A DNA stretch of 64,000 nt. Origin: Desmodus rotundus (lineage: Eukaryota; Chordata; Mammalia; Chiroptera; Phyllostomidae). This document shows, in pieces, positions 43,956 through 56,159 of this stretch. The notes beneath the pieces are model-generated. The model was not told where the DNA came from, did no database searches, and saw only the letters and a program-made list of their open reading frames with translations. A program made the translations under genes and the position numbers. Every line of letters begins with the position of its first letter. Position 1 is the stretch's first letter. Where the stretch lies: positions 102,042,896-102,106,895 of the forward strand of contig NC_071392.1 of NCBI RefSeq assembly GCF_022682495.2, in the 5' to 3' direction.

Positions 43956-45355
43956 AAAGCATGTTGTGGAAATATCTTTTGGCTGATAAGACATCCCTCT
44001 CCCCCTTTTGTCCTCTGGGTAATCCTTTTAGGTTTTAATCTGCTAAATCAGTCCTTTGCTCTAGCTTCACAGTTTTGCTTCTAAGCATGGCATAGAGCCC
44101 TGGACTCATTAGCTCCTGCCCCATCCTCAGTCCTCTGGATAATTGGATATTAAGTGAAAATGAATATTACATTTTTTTAATATTGTGGCTTTCTGCTGGA
44201 GAACATTCATGCCTCCTGCTGATCCTGTGAATTCAGTGTTTTCCCAAATGGGAATCACATTGAATAATTTAAAGTGCTAGCTCTTCTCAAATTCTCCCCT
44301 TTTCCTCCCTCCTTTTGTTAGTTTGAGCTTGCAATTACTAGATTCTAGGTATTGTTCCTCCCCCTTGCCAGGTTACACAGCGACCAGAAGGGAACCTTCT
44401 GCTCATTGTTTCTGAGGTACCCTAGTTACTGTCATCAATTATAAACAGTGCTCTCAGGCAATTAAGTGGCCTAATTACGAAGATGAAAAATGTGTAGTAT
44501 CAGGTACAAGAAAGTATACATTGTAGGAAAGCTCAGTGTTGTGTTTTAAAACTTAATGAATCTAGGGTATACTACTGAGCTCAACTGTTGATTATTAAAG
44601 ACCTGTAAAACCTTTAAATGTCGTAAAAAGGAACTTTTTTCCACACTCCAAGTGGTCCTCAAAGTATGGTTAATAGACATTTAAACTTTTACTTAATTCT
44701 CATGTGTTGAACACCCTAAACTTTGATGGAAAAACAGGGGTATTTTCTCCTAATAGAACTGCTAATTGCCCCATTGGGGAGTTCTGCTTTTAGGCACAAA
44801 ACTAAATTACATTCATGCTTGCAATGTGTGTTTTCTGATCAGTAGGCCACTGGCTGACGAAGATCAGAAAGTGGTGTTTATCCGAATGTTGTGTTGTGGT
44901 CGTGTTTGTGTAGTTAAAGAAAGGACAGTCTTTTATTCCAGTTCAGAAAAATGACACAATTGCCAGCTTAAGGAAGTTACGCCAGATGGAGCAAAGATGG
45001 TAGGAGATTGGCTTTAGGATTCTTGATGTACTTATTTTGAAGTTGTGTATTTTAAATAAAAATGCTTACTCTTTTATCTTTTTAAGAAAAGCTCGTTTTA
45101 TCTATACCTCCACCATTTATAGACTAATGATAAGGAAGCTTTCTGGATGGTAATTTCCTTGGACTGAGGATCGAGCTTGCTGCCTTGTATGCGCTTAAGT
45201 ATTTCACGATGCGCGTGGAGAAACTATTGCCTGGGCCAATCAGCCTCTTCTTTGGTGGATCGCATGTACGCCAGGGGAAGGAATTCCTGTATTAACCTTG
45301 ACTTTGAAGTGAGCTGGAATTCATTTTGCCCCAAACTACTTTGTATGTTTTGTTT

Positions 45356-45361
<6 letters not shown>
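43956..45361. other. Intron sequence, no exon seen
   Basis: About 1.4 kb without recognised repeat or coding sequence. Confidence 0.45.
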
Positions 45362-45387
<26 letters not shown>

Positions 45388-46200
45388 TGGTGGGAAGATC
45401 CATATAACATAGTTTGCCGTGTGTTTTGGTAATTTAAGCGTGCAATTCATTGGCATTGATTACGTTCACAATGTAATGATACCGTCACTACTATTTCCAA
45501 AATTTTTCATCACCCTAAACAGAAACTCCATTGCCATTGCGCCGTAACTCCTACCTCAGTCCAGTTTCTGTCTCTGAACTTGCCCTTTCACTTATATGAA
45601 GTCATATAAGTGAATCATTTCATTTCATTTGTGTCTGGCTTATTTAACTTGGCATGACAGGTGGTTCATTTGTGTGACAGAGTTAGCAGATGTCAAAACT
45701 GCATTCTTTTTATGGCTGAATAATATTCCATTGTATGTATTTATCTGTTGACGAACACTTGAATTGTTTCTACCTTTTGGCTGTTGTGAATTTTGCTGCT
45801 GTGAATTTTGGTGTTTAGGTATGTGTCTGAGTCCCCATTTTCGGTTCTCTCGGGTGTACGTCTAGGAGTGGAATTGCTGGGTCACGTGGTAATTCTGTTT
45901 GAGTTTTTGCGGAGCTGCCAGGCTTTTCCACAGCCGGGCACCAATTCCCATCCCCAACAGCGATGTATGTGCGTTCAGTTTGTGCATATCCTGACTGACG
46001 CTTGTTATTTGCTGGTTTTTCTTTCTTTTCTTTTGGTTAGAGACATAATAGAAGGTGTGAATGATAGCTGTGTGGTTTTGCTTTGCATTTCCTTAATGAC
46101 TAAGAGTGTCGAGCATTTATCTAGTCATGTGTTTATTGTATAAACATTTGTATATCTTGTGTGGAGAAATGTCCATTCTGGTCCTTCGGTATTAAGTATG
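45362..46200 (-). repeat. L1 LINE 3' end (antisense) with long poly-T
   Basis: A run of 27 T (45362-45388) is the reversed poly-A tail. After it come 'aatgataccgtcactactat', 'tttttatggctgaataatat tccattgtatgtatttatct' and 'gtctaggagtggaattgctg ggtcacgtggtaattctgtt' in reverse L1 3' UTR order. Spurious frame 45808-46143 lies inside. Confidence 0.9.
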
Positions 46201-46915
46201 TTTTTTCGTTCTTCTGATTCTCTGATGACCAGCTGATAATGTTTTATCCACCAGAGCATTGTTTCCCCAGGTCCCCTGGCAGTGCACAGGCACAAGATGG
46301 CAGGTGGTGACAAGAGAGGATGGTCTCTGGGTGACTAAGAGGTGTGAGATAAGAGCGCAGGATTTTTTTTTTCCTGTTTTCTTTAAAACATTACCATAAA
46401 CTGAAGAGAGTGCTAAAGACTGAGGAAATGAAAAGTCTAACGTGTGAAGCCTGCCAGGCTTCCGAAACTCTCGTGGTAAATCTGGCAGTTGGAATTTTTT
46501 TCCTGGGATCAGCAGAACTTCACAAGCATTTGTCTCAAAGTGAGTGATAATGGTAGTGATTTAAGACAGGCGGGCACCAAGAAAATCCTTGTTTGGGGGA
46601 CTGTGATAATGGGAAAAAAATGACAAGTTGCCTTTGCATTTACCTGATTTGGTGATTTTCTTAGAGCTAAGTTCATTCATTTAATCCCTACAGTAGGTTA
46701 CTCGGGGGTACACTGATGAATGAAGCCTATCTCTGTTACTTTTTAAGTCTTCACTAGGGAGCAGGGCTTTAGGCTAGAAAAAAATTTTACACTTCTGCAC
46801 AGATGTGTTCAACCCAGGGTCAGTCAGCTGGTGTTCAGTTGGTGTTAACATGCCTTCGTTGCAAGGAATAATAGTGAGTATGTAGGCATTTAAGACAGCA
46901 AAAAAAATTTAGAGA
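46201..46915. other. Intron sequence, no exon seen
   Basis: No recognised feature except a weak MIR-like word near 46660-46700. Confidence 0.4.
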
Positions 46916-47480
46916 AATTATTTTTTTAAGTATAATTTATTGTTCACGCTATTATAGTTGGCCCAATTTTTTTCCCCTTTGCACTCCTCTGCTCCGTACC
47001 CCACTTCCCTCCTGCATTCCCCCCCTTAGTTCATGTCCATGGGTCGTGCATGTAAGTTCTTTGGCTTCTCCACTTCCTATACTATTCTTAACCTCCCCCT
47101 GTCTATTTCATACCTACCATTTATGCTTCTTAATCCTTGTACCCTTTCCCCCATTCTCCCCCTTTCCCCTCCCTGCTGATAATACTCCAAGTGATCTCCA
47201 TTTCTGTGATTCTGTTCCAGTTCTAGTTGTTTGCTTACTTTGGGTTTGTTTTTGTTTTTTTTTAGATTCAGTTGTTGATAGGTGTGAGTTTGTTGTCATT
47301 TTAATGTTCATAGTTTTGATCTTTTTTTTAAGATAAGGCCCTTTAACATTTCATATAATAAAGCTTGGTGATGATGAACTCCTTTCCTTTATATATATAG
47401 GGAAGCACTTTATCTGCCCTTCCATTCTAAATGAGAGCTTTGCTGGATAGAGCAATCTTGGTTGTAGGTCTTGCCTTTCA
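46916..47480 (-). repeat. Bat-type L1 3' region (antisense)
   Basis: 'taatttattgttcacgctat tatagttggcccaatttttt', 'ttagttcatgtccatgggtc gtgc', a C/T-rich block, and 'gctttgctggatagagcaat cttggttgtaggtcttgcc' match what I recall of L1 sequence common in vesper bats. The frame 47046-47336 is derived from it. Confidence 0.65.
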
Positions 47481-47489
47481 TGACTTTGA

Positions 47490-47590
47490 GTACTTCTTTG
47501 TTGTATGTTCATTGCTGTATGTCTAGTGCCTAGAACACTGGTTGGGCGCACAGTAGTCGCTCAGTAAGTATTTTAAGTTAGTGAAGTAAG
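47490..47590 (+). repeat. L2 LINE 3' end
   Basis: 'gtctagtgcctagaacactg' followed by 'gcgcacagtagtcgctcagt aagtatttt' is a typical L2 terminus. Confidence 0.75.
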
Positions 47591-48449
47591 GTTGAAGCAG
47601 AACATCTGGGGTCCTGAAAGGAACAGCTAGCCAGTTCCCTGCTCATTTGGGTTAAGTTAAAGGTTGATGTACTAACTATTAAGACTTCAAAGTGAGAAAC
47701 TAAAAGGATTAAATAAAAACATGATGGATTTGTAAAATGTTAACTGCGATTGAAAGTATGATTCACAGTATAGTTTCAGATTAATTACGCCCAGTGCAGT
47801 CCGATATTTGGTTATGTGGGCAGGTGACGAGGAGGAGTTCTACGTTTTACCCATTTAGGGCTCAACATGGATTCCCACCGTTTGAAGCGCTTTGTAGCTT
47901 ACATAGTATGTGTATGATAATGCTTTGAAATTTCAAATCACAAATGAATGTATTGATGATTTGTCTTGTACCTAAACTTGAAATTTAGATTAAAAAAATT
48001 GATAAACATAGGAAAACAATCAGTCCTTGTTCAGGATGAGGCAGATATAAAAATTCTTACTCATTGCTAGGAACTTGGCTTCTGATTTTTGTTAGAAAAG
48101 TATTTCGGTTAATAGCTTTGGTGTTTTTAAATTTATGATAATACTTGTACCTTTATATGTTGAATATGCTTGCTATCTTTAATTTGAGAGAGAGTTTTTG
48201 CCTAGGAAATGAGAAATTGTTTAATATTATACTTTTTTCAAGGATAGATGAGGAAGGAACACTTTCTGGAATTGGACGTCCGTATGGATGGTGTAGAAAG
48301 TAAGTCTGTTATTCACAAACAGCTAGTTTCTGGTGCTCCATGCTGTTGGGTGGAAGGTGGAAATCACCTTGCCGCTGGGGCTAAGATTATTTCTTAGTGA
48401 AAGCTTGAGCTTGACTAGCATCAGGCCCGCATTCATCAGTTGCTAAGCA
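47591..48449. other. Intron sequence, no exon seen
   Basis: No recognised repeat or coding sequence. Confidence 0.45.
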
Positions 48450-48647
48450 AAAGGGGTGTGCGACCTTTTGCCGTCTCTGGGCCACACTGGAAGAAGAAGA
48501 GTTGTCTTGGGCCACACATTAATTACACAAACACTAACGAAAACTGATGAGCAAAAAAAAGGTTTTAAGTAAATTTGTGGTTTTGTGTTGGGCCCCATTC
48601 ATAGCCATCCTGGGCCACATGTGGCCCTCAGGGTTGGCACACCCATC
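48450..48647 (+). mobile_element. hAT-type MITE
   Basis: Left end 'aaaggggtgtgcgacctttt gccgtctctgggccacactg gaagaagaagagttgtcttg' and right end 'gggttggcacacccat' resemble the CAGGGGTG...CACCCCTG ends of a non-autonomous hAT family. 'gggccacacattaattacac aaacactaacgaaaactgat' is a strongly kept inner segment. No transposase. Confidence 0.75.
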
Positions 48648-49023
48648 TGGAAGGGACAAACGGAGTCCTTCATGGTGCAATGTGTGCGTGCATGTGTGTC
48701 TGAATGTGAAGCTGGGAGGAAGTGAAATGTTTCGGTTTGGGTGTTGGTTTGATTTGGTTTCATCGCTGGCTTGGCGTGCCAGGTTTTTTCATTCTGGTTT
48801 TAAGTATCCAGAAGTCTTAAGATTTGTGTGAATTAAAAGATTTGGATTTATTTGAATTTCATTTGGCACTAGGGGTATGAGCTACTTTTTTGGTTGGCTT
48901 TATGTTTAAGATAATGTTTTTCCTTAATCATTTTATTTTGTTAGAAAGAATTTCAAACATATACAGAAGTAGAGTGACTAGTATAATGGAACTCCATGAA
49001 CAAAGGTAATTTTTTGGTGGACC
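48648..49023. other. Intron sequence, no exon seen
   Basis: Nothing recognised apart from a possible LINE word near 48930-48975. Confidence 0.4.
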
Positions 49024-49250
49024 TTTTTTTGTTAAGATTTTATTTATTTAGTTTTAAGAGAGAGGGGAAAGGGAATGAGAAAGAGGGAGAGAAACATTGA
49101 GGTGTGAGAGATCCATTGATGGGTTGCCTCTCCCACACCCCCAACTGGGTACCTGGCTGGCAACCCAGACATGTGCCCTGACCAGGAATCAACCGGTGAC
49201 CTTTCAGTTCACAGGCTGGCATTCAACCCACTGAGCCACAGCAGCCAGGG
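49024..49250 (-). mobile_element. VES-type SINE (antisense)
   Basis: 'aagattttatttatttagtt', GA-rich part, 'ctgaccaggaatcaaccggt' and end 'ctgagccacagcagccaggg'. Short imperfect duplication around 'gacctt' on both sides. Confidence 0.95.
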
Positions 49251-51349
49251 CTTGATGTGACCTTTATACTTATGAAAAATATAAAGGTGACAGGACCCAA
49301 ATGGCCTCCCTCTTCCCCCTGCCCCCACCCAAAGAAAAACAGCAATAAAACACAAAGCAAACTAGAATATAAGTACAGGCTTTGGCTAATTCGTCTGGAT
49401 TTTTAAAGCTTTTGAATGACTCATTTTTGTTCAGATCTCTTGAAGTGAGTGTCCTTACTGTGGAGAAAGGGAAGGCAACCAGTCTGCGGGTACAGGATTG
49501 CTGTGAGGGTTAAAGCAGAGCACATTTGTCAGATGTTTGCAACCTCAACCTCAGCGTTCCGTTGGAACAGAGAGAGAAGGGGAAGGAGGGAGCCTTCCTG
49601 CTAGTGTTAGCCGCTCTGATGAACTGGTACATAGCAGAGCAGGACTGAAGCAGTTAATTACAGCAAAGTTTCTGGAGGATTTAATTTTTTCCATTAACCT
49701 GTCCTTCATTTAAACCCTAGAGATTTAGATCTGGAAGAACAAGGGTCAGCATGTTTGCAAAGGATAAGCCTTCCCATGCTGCGGTGGTACCCGGGAGGCT
49801 GGGCTGAGCTGGAGGAGCAGGTGCTGTGGGTAAGGATGCTGAAGGCTCCTAGGCGCCCTGGGAGCAGACGATTACTGCTGCTGTGTGTACCACCTGTGTT
49901 CTTTTGGTTCCCTTGGCATTTTTTCCTGAGAATATAATGCTAATTTCTGTAGCTGTTTGCATCAGCTTTGGCCAAAACCAAGTGCAAAGCTTGCAATGGA
50001 AAGAATGGGAAAAACACCTCTTTTAAGACTTGTTTGGCGCCGATTTTGTGGGGTATGTTTAGTAACATTCCCCAGTAGTCATAAATTAAACACCACTAGC
50101 AACTTAATTTGAGCATTGTTAGTTCTATTAATTTAATGATTCTGTTATTAAAATAGTAAAGCAGTCTGCATAGGTAGAAGCTCTAGTTTCAGGTTGTATG
50201 GTATGTGTGAAAGACTGACTCTTTTCACTGTGATATTTGAACAAACATAGATTACTTGTGTAAGTTCGTGTCGTCAGAAACATCCCAGAATCATGTTTAA
50301 TTGGTATCTAACAAATGTTACCACCCTTGTTCCATTGAACAATACTTTAAAACTATTAAATTAACTTTAAGAGTGATGAAAGGAAGTTAAATAATTTATT
50401 CAGTCATCTTTTCATCACAAGTATTTTCATTTTTTTTCCTGTCTCATCTTTGTACACACATAGATATTTGAAAAAGTTGTACCTTAGGAATTGCCGAGAG
50501 AACTGATTTTAGAAGGGTAGTGGCAATTGAGTCAATGCTCTGCTCGTGCCAGAATAACCTCTTCTGTTCTTTTTGCTGTAACACCTTTTCCTGGTTAGTT
50601 CTGTGCCTCCCCACTATAACGCCACATAGTGCCTTCACATCGAGTTGTTTCTGGCAAGAAATTCTTGAGAGGAAAACTATAAAGAAAACATACTTGCTGT
50701 GTTTACCAATCATTATATGGGAAATTCTAGCCCCTTTGGTGACAAGTTGATTTAATCTCATTCTTAAATATTATTAATAAAATTAAATAGAAGAATTTCA
50801 AATTTCTTGAAATGTTTTAAGTGTGGCTAATTTAATATGAACATGTAATATTTAATCTCTCTCCTCTTTTGATTGGATTCTACAAAGCTGAAATAAAGGC
50901 TTTCTCAGAAACCTGTTTGTATGTAGTGATTGTTTTCTCCAGGTTGGTATTTTCACTCTAGTTCACCAGGAGTAATTAAGCTTTGAATGAGAGGGCTCTT
51001 CAAAGACACATCAGATCAACGGGCAGGAACCAGAGGTCCGTCGGCTCTGGCTGCATTAAACATGCACATTCCTTCCGTTATTCCCTTTGTGTTTTCCCAC
51101 GTAGCTGTGTGACACATTGTCCTCTGAACCTGCAGTTCAAGGAATTAAATGTATAAATGAAGTTAACTTATGTGGTGTTCTCTAGGCTGACCCTGGGTTT
51201 CCTAGCCCTTTGGAAGCTCTCACCTGGAACATCAGACACAGTGAAAACTCAATATATTCCTTTGCTTCTGGGTTAGAAATGATTAGGTTGAAACTAAATG
51301 TGATGTTTTCTTTTTCTACCCTCTTTTTATTTAAATAAGAAAGTATCAG
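49251..51349. other. Intron sequence, no exon seen
   Basis: About 2.1 kb of A/T-rich intron without recognised repeat or exon. The frame 50444-50761 (105 codons, minus) has no known domain. Confidence 0.45.
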
Positions 51350-51357
51350 TTTAAAAA

Positions 51358-51564
51358 CATTATTTATTTTTAGAGAGCGGGAAGGGAGGGAGAAAGAGGA
51401 GACAGAAACATCGATGTGTGAGAGAAACACCCATTGGTTGTCTCTCGCACACCCCCAACCAGGGGACCTGTCTGCAACCCAGGCATGTGCCCTGACTGGG
51501 GGTAGAACCAGCGACCTTTCGGATCGCAGGCCAGTGCTCAATCCGCTGAGCCACACCAGCCAGG
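51358..51564 (-). mobile_element. VES-type SINE (antisense)
   Basis: 'cattatttatttttagagag', 'ctgactgggggtagaaccag' and end 'gagccacaccagccaggg'. Duplication gtttaaaa at 51350-51357 and 51565-51572. Forms an inverted pair with the next SINE. Confidence 0.95.
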
Positions 51565-51727
51565 GTTTAAAATACCTGTATGTAGAGAATGGGCATACTG
51601 TTGATGTCCTGCAATTTATTCTTTTTCGTGAACATGGTTATATTAAACAATCCTGCTGTAACATGAGTTAAGTCTTCCTAAAAATCACCATGCTATACAA
51701 AATTGTTGGATTAAAAACCGTAGTGCT

Positions 51728-51948
51728 GCCCTGGCCCACAAGGCTCAGTTGGTTGGCATCATCCCGTAACTGATGGGTTGCTGGTTTGACTCCTGGTCAG
51801 GCCACCTGCCTAGGTTGTAGGTTCAGTCCCCAGTTTGGGTACGAACAGTGCTGGGTCCTGGCGCGTATGGGAGGCACCCAGTCAATGCGTCTCTTCCATT
51901 GATGTTTCTCTCCTTCCCTTCCTCTCTAAAAACAATAAAAAAATGTCT
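51728..51948 (+). mobile_element. VES-type SINE
   Basis: Head 'ccctggcccacaaggctcag', 'ggtttgactcctggtcaggc', 'ttgatgtttctctccttccc' and an A-rich tail. More diverged than most copies here. Confidence 0.9.
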
Positions 51949-53253
51949 TTGGGGGAGGATATAAAGAAGAATTTAAAAAGTCAAACCATAGAGCTTATGG
52001 AAAAGATGGGGTTAGGCACACAACACTCAAAACTTCATTGGCGGCACATTTTTAAAAAGCAACCCAATGAAAACAGCACGGTTTCACACGTTAAGAAAAA
52101 CCACAAATAGGGCACTTTAGTTTGAAAAAAACAGAAGTTTCCTTGTGAAAGTAGGCATCGGAAGGGCTGCAACGTGTGAGCTGTTGAGAAGCAGTGGGAA
52201 GAAGGTAACGAGTGGTGCCGAGAGTCGGAACAAGTGAAAGTTGAGAGAGATGTGGGCGAGACACCTACCTGGGGAACTGAGGTCGCTGGTAGGTGTTTGA
52301 GGTGTGTGCAGAAGTGTGTGCGTATGTGTGTGTCTGTCTGGCCAGGTGTAGGTTTCTGGGTGTTCCTCATGAGCGAGATCGTGCAAAGCAGATGTGAAAT
52401 TCCAGTTATGCTCATACTGTTCCCAAATATATCAATCGTGTTGGAACAAATGTGCATTTTTAAAATAAAGCAAAATACGCATTGTAGCGGAACTGTCTTG
52501 TAAGACAAAACGTGATGCAATTTGTATAAATATGTAAACTTAAAAAGGTGATTTAACAAAAGTTTTGAAATCTCAAACTTACAGTAGAGTTGCAAATATA
52601 GTACAGCGACTTTTTCTTGAGCCATTGGGTGATGTGATGTCCCATCACCCCCAAATATTAGAGTGTGTTTTAAAATGAACAAGGACATTCCAGCAAAGGG
52701 CAACCCAACCACTAAAGTAACAAATGGACATTATCCCTAAAGGACCCAGTTCAGAATCACCCACTGTGTTTAGTTTTTGTGTTTCTTCAGTCTCCGGGAA
52801 AATCTGGCTGGAAAAGTTCTTCAGTCTGCCCTTGACTTTCATGACCTTGACAGAGAGGCAGGCCAGCTGTTTTGTAGCCTGTCTCTCACTTCGGGTTTGT
52901 CCGCTGTTGCCTCATGGTGAGATTCAATTTATGCACCTTTGGTGGCAAAATCACAGAAGTGTGTGTATGTCCTTCTAATGCGTCCTGTCAGGTGACAAGG
53001 GATGGTGACTTGTCCCATAGCTGATGGTACTCACTTCGATCACTGGATCGAGGCGGTACCCACCCTGTTTTTCCACCGTATAGTAACTCTCTGCCAGTTT
53101 GGACCCATGCTTTTTAATTTTAAAGTTTACTTATTTTTATGACCATGGGCTTGTGACTTTAATGTTCCTGCTGTGTTTGTGCTCACTTGTCCTGGTTAGG
53201 CCAATAGGAACCCCTTTGTCCTGACATCTGTCCTGTTTTACATGCACCCATTA
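51949..53253. other. Intron sequence, no exon seen
   Basis: The long minus frame 52035-52712 (225 codons) is rich in Leu/His/Ser, crosses low-complexity (TG)n sequence near 52310-52340 and has no recognisable domain; treated as chance. Confidence 0.4.
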
Positions 53254-53452
53254 TTTTTTTTAAGATTTTGTTTATTTTCAGAGAAAGGGAGGGAAAAAGA
53301 GGGCAAGAAACATCAGTGTGTTGTCGCCTCTCACGCGCCTCCAATGGGGGACCTGGCCTGCAACCCAGGCATGTGCCCCAACAGGGAATTGAACCAGCGA
53401 GCCTTTGGTTGGCAGGCCGGAGCTCAATCCACTGAGCCATACCAGGCAGGGC
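53254..53452 (-). mobile_element. VES-type SINE (antisense)
   Basis: 'ttaagattttgtttattttc', 'caacagggaattgaaccagc' and end 'gagccataccaggcagggc'. Imperfect duplication tgcacccatta / tgtacccatca (9 of 11). Confidence 0.95.
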
Positions 53453-53814
53453 TGTACCCATCATTCCTGAACACTTCTTTAGGCAAATTTTGTGCTTTCC
53501 TTATCCCAGACCTACAATCACCCATTTCTCCAAAGAACTGATTCTTTTTAGTGGAGAATGGGTGTTTAGAAGCCGGAATCCGAGTGCTGGATGCACTCGC
53601 TACCATTGGAGAGTTGTGGCTGCTGGGCCTCGTCAATGTATACATTAGGTATGGAATATATGTATGCACACATACACACATTGCTGTCTATATTTAGGTC
53701 TACATGTATTTATATGGAAATTGTGAGTTCACACCAGTACCTACAACTTAAATCCAACGCCTCAGGATTTGTTCTAGTTTTCTTCCTTTCCATATTTGTA
53801 ACAACTGTCTGACA
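53453..53814. other. Intron sequence, no exon seen
   Basis: Nothing recognised. Confidence 0.4.
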
Positions 53815-54345
53815 GTGAGAATCCTAATTCCCACTTTCCTTAATCTGTTTACCTATTTGATCAATATCTTACATGTAACTGTGCTACTCTGTTGCCAGTC
53901 TCTTTCTGGACATCCTTCTCACCCCAAACGTAGTTCAGTTCTCTTTGCTGGGCTGTCCTTTCTCCTCACCCTTGAGCTCCCACATCCTGCACCAGGCCAT
54001 CTACCAGCGTGGATGCTCTCCTTAGCCCTTGTGGGCTCTGCAGCCTGCACCAGGCTGCTCCTTTCTCCCTGTGTGGACGCTCCTCTGTGCCTGCTTGCAC
54101 CCTGGTACCCCACCCTGGCATCCCCCTCTTCCCTGCCGGATGCCCTCCTCACTCTTCCTTGCTCTTATGTAGTGTTACCCCCCTCATCCTACTGTGCTCC
54201 ACAGCCTACTGCGGCCCATTGGGTCTCCCCTGGCTGCCCCGGGCAGAGACACCTACCTAGTAGCTTGGCCTCACCTAATGGTTTTAGGACTGAATTGTTT
54301 TTGGAAGAGAGGGTGAAGGGTAAGGGGTTTTATAAAACTTTTTGA
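53815..54345 (+). other. Pyrimidine-rich 176-codon open frame, probably non-coding
   Basis: The longest + strand open frame of the deep intron. It is Leu/Pro/Ser-rich because the DNA is C/T-rich, and loosely repeated words (cctgcaccaggc twice, then gcaccctgg) suggest a decayed tandem repeat of about 55 bases. No domain and no consistent splice sites are seen. Confidence 0.3.
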
Positions 54346-54719
54346 TGAATAAATTCATTGGGGGCGTTATTTGTCCTGACCATGTAACCTAGTTTTGCAT
54401 TCTGAAAATACAGTCACCATACCTTCCTGAAATTCTTTTTAGACTATTTTCGTGTCTCCCGATGCACAGGATATTCTTGATTTCTTCCTAGAGACTGCAC
54501 ATTTTTAGGTGACCAGAGGGTGACAAAGCGAAACATTTTGCCCACATCATTATGGTGAGTCTTTTCCCCTCTTCAGTCGTTCCCGTGACTTGGACAGGAA
54601 CTCGGGTGTTTGAGAACGCCTGTTTCCCAGAAGCGACTATCCCTTCCCGTCTCTCCCCTGCTTCTAGCTCAGTACTCCCTCTTCCTGTCTCCCGACCCAC
54701 CCGGCAGTGGGAGCGGGTG

Positions 54720-54915
54720 CTGCTTCCATTTGTTGAGCCCTTTCCATGGGTGTTTTGCATGTATTATCCTAGCGACACCCTAGCCCTGACATGTGTTTTA
54801 CAGAGGAGGAAACCAGGCTTGGAGAGGTCAGTAATTTGTTCAAGGTCTCATAACTTGTAAGGGCTGTAATTTGAATCCAAGCCTGCTTTTTCCCCCCCTC
54901 GAGCCTATGCTCTTG
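54720..54915 (-). repeat. MIR SINE (antisense)
   Basis: 'acagaggaggaaaccaggct tggagaggtcagtaatttgt tcaaggtctca' followed by 'gtaatttgaatccaagcctg' is a clear reverse MIR. Confidence 0.85.
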
Positions 54916-55232
54916 AAGAAGTCTACGCTGCTGCTCTAGGATCAGGATACATGTGATTAGTTCACCGTTTTTGATTCCTTTTGATTTAAGAAGAGGACGT
55001 AGGGACTTTTGAAAGCTGTCTGGAAACACCGACACTTAAATGACTGTATGACTGGGTCAGGCGCAGAGGGGTGGCGGGTGTGACACCCAGGGAAGCCCGT
55101 TTCTTTTACGGATCCATCCGGGCAGTTTCTGTCTTTGCACAGAAAGGGTGCTTTGAAGGGTGAGAATTAAGACTTTTCTAACTTCTCTGGAAACTAATGT
55201 GAAACTAAGGTCTTAAAGTATACTTAAGATTC
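54916..55232. other. Intron sequence, no exon seen
   Basis: Nothing recognised. Confidence 0.4.
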
Positions 55233-55240
55233 CTGATGCT

Positions 55241-55482
55241 ATTCATTTATTCATTCATTCATTCACTTCATTCATTCATGCATACTGAGAGGGGAAGGGA
55301 GGGAGAAAGAGAGGGAGAGAAACATCAGTGTGAGAGAGAAACATCAATCGGTTGCCTCTCATATGCGCCCCGACTGGGGACTGAACCCGCAACCCAGGCG
55401 TGTGCCCTGACCAGGAATCAACCGGCAACTTTTGCTTTGTGGGACTGTGCCCAATCACCTGAGCCACCCAGGTCAGGGCTGT
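55241..55482 (-). mobile_element. VES-type SINE (antisense) with (ATTC)n expanded tail
   Basis: Starts with about 40 bases of ATTC repeats (the reversed tail), then GA-rich part, 'ctgaccaggaatcaaccggc' and end 'gagccacccaggtcaggg'. Duplication ctgatgct at 55233-55240 and 55483-55490. Confidence 0.95.
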
Positions 55483-55490
55483 CTGATGCT

Positions 55491-56159
55491 TTTTAAGGAA
55501 GAGCAGCTCAGACTTCTGCGGAGCTTACTCACTTTGTCAGCCTGTCTCCATTCTGGTATTTTCTATGAATGGAATGATGTGAGTACTTGTTATTTTGAGA
55601 GTGGGTGTCCATCGTGTGATTTTTGAGGTATCTTCTAGGTGCAGAGATTGTTTTGCACCCTTGTCCCCTTTCACATTAGCTCTCCCTTGGGACCGGTGTC
55701 AGGCATGTGTGAGGTAGCTGTGTGGGGAACTTCCCCTAGGCTACTCCTTAGGCAGAGCTGTTCTTTATGCAAAGCTGCAGGCCTGCCCTGGAGTTAAACT
55801 GGCACCGTAACCTTATTTGCACTCCTCTCTACCATGGAGCTGAGCTAATCACATCTGGACAAAACACACAGACTGTCCACCAGGCTTTTGAAAGTGGTGA
55901 GGAAAGGAAGCTTGTTTCTTGATGTGTTTATAACTGTGGGAATACGCTCAATTCTCAGACTCCTAGAAATCAGAGGTGTAGAATGCTGCCGTGCTTGCTT
56001 TCTGTCAGTCAGTCATCTGGCTTGCAGACCCTTAGAAACACTGAAGTTACACGGTACTTTGCGGTGCTCTCTTTAGGACAAAGAGAATTTGCCTGCACCT
56101 GGGAGATGGAAACCTCAGTGAGCTCTGGGGCCACACCTCCTGAGCCCCTGCCCCAGCTG
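55491..56159. other. Intron sequence, no exon seen
   Basis: Nothing recognised. Confidence 0.4.

Noticed and set aside
52035..52712. 225-codon minus-strand frame in the intron
   Set aside because: It is Leu/His/Ser-rich, crosses (TG)n low-complexity DNA, and shows no domain or splice structure.
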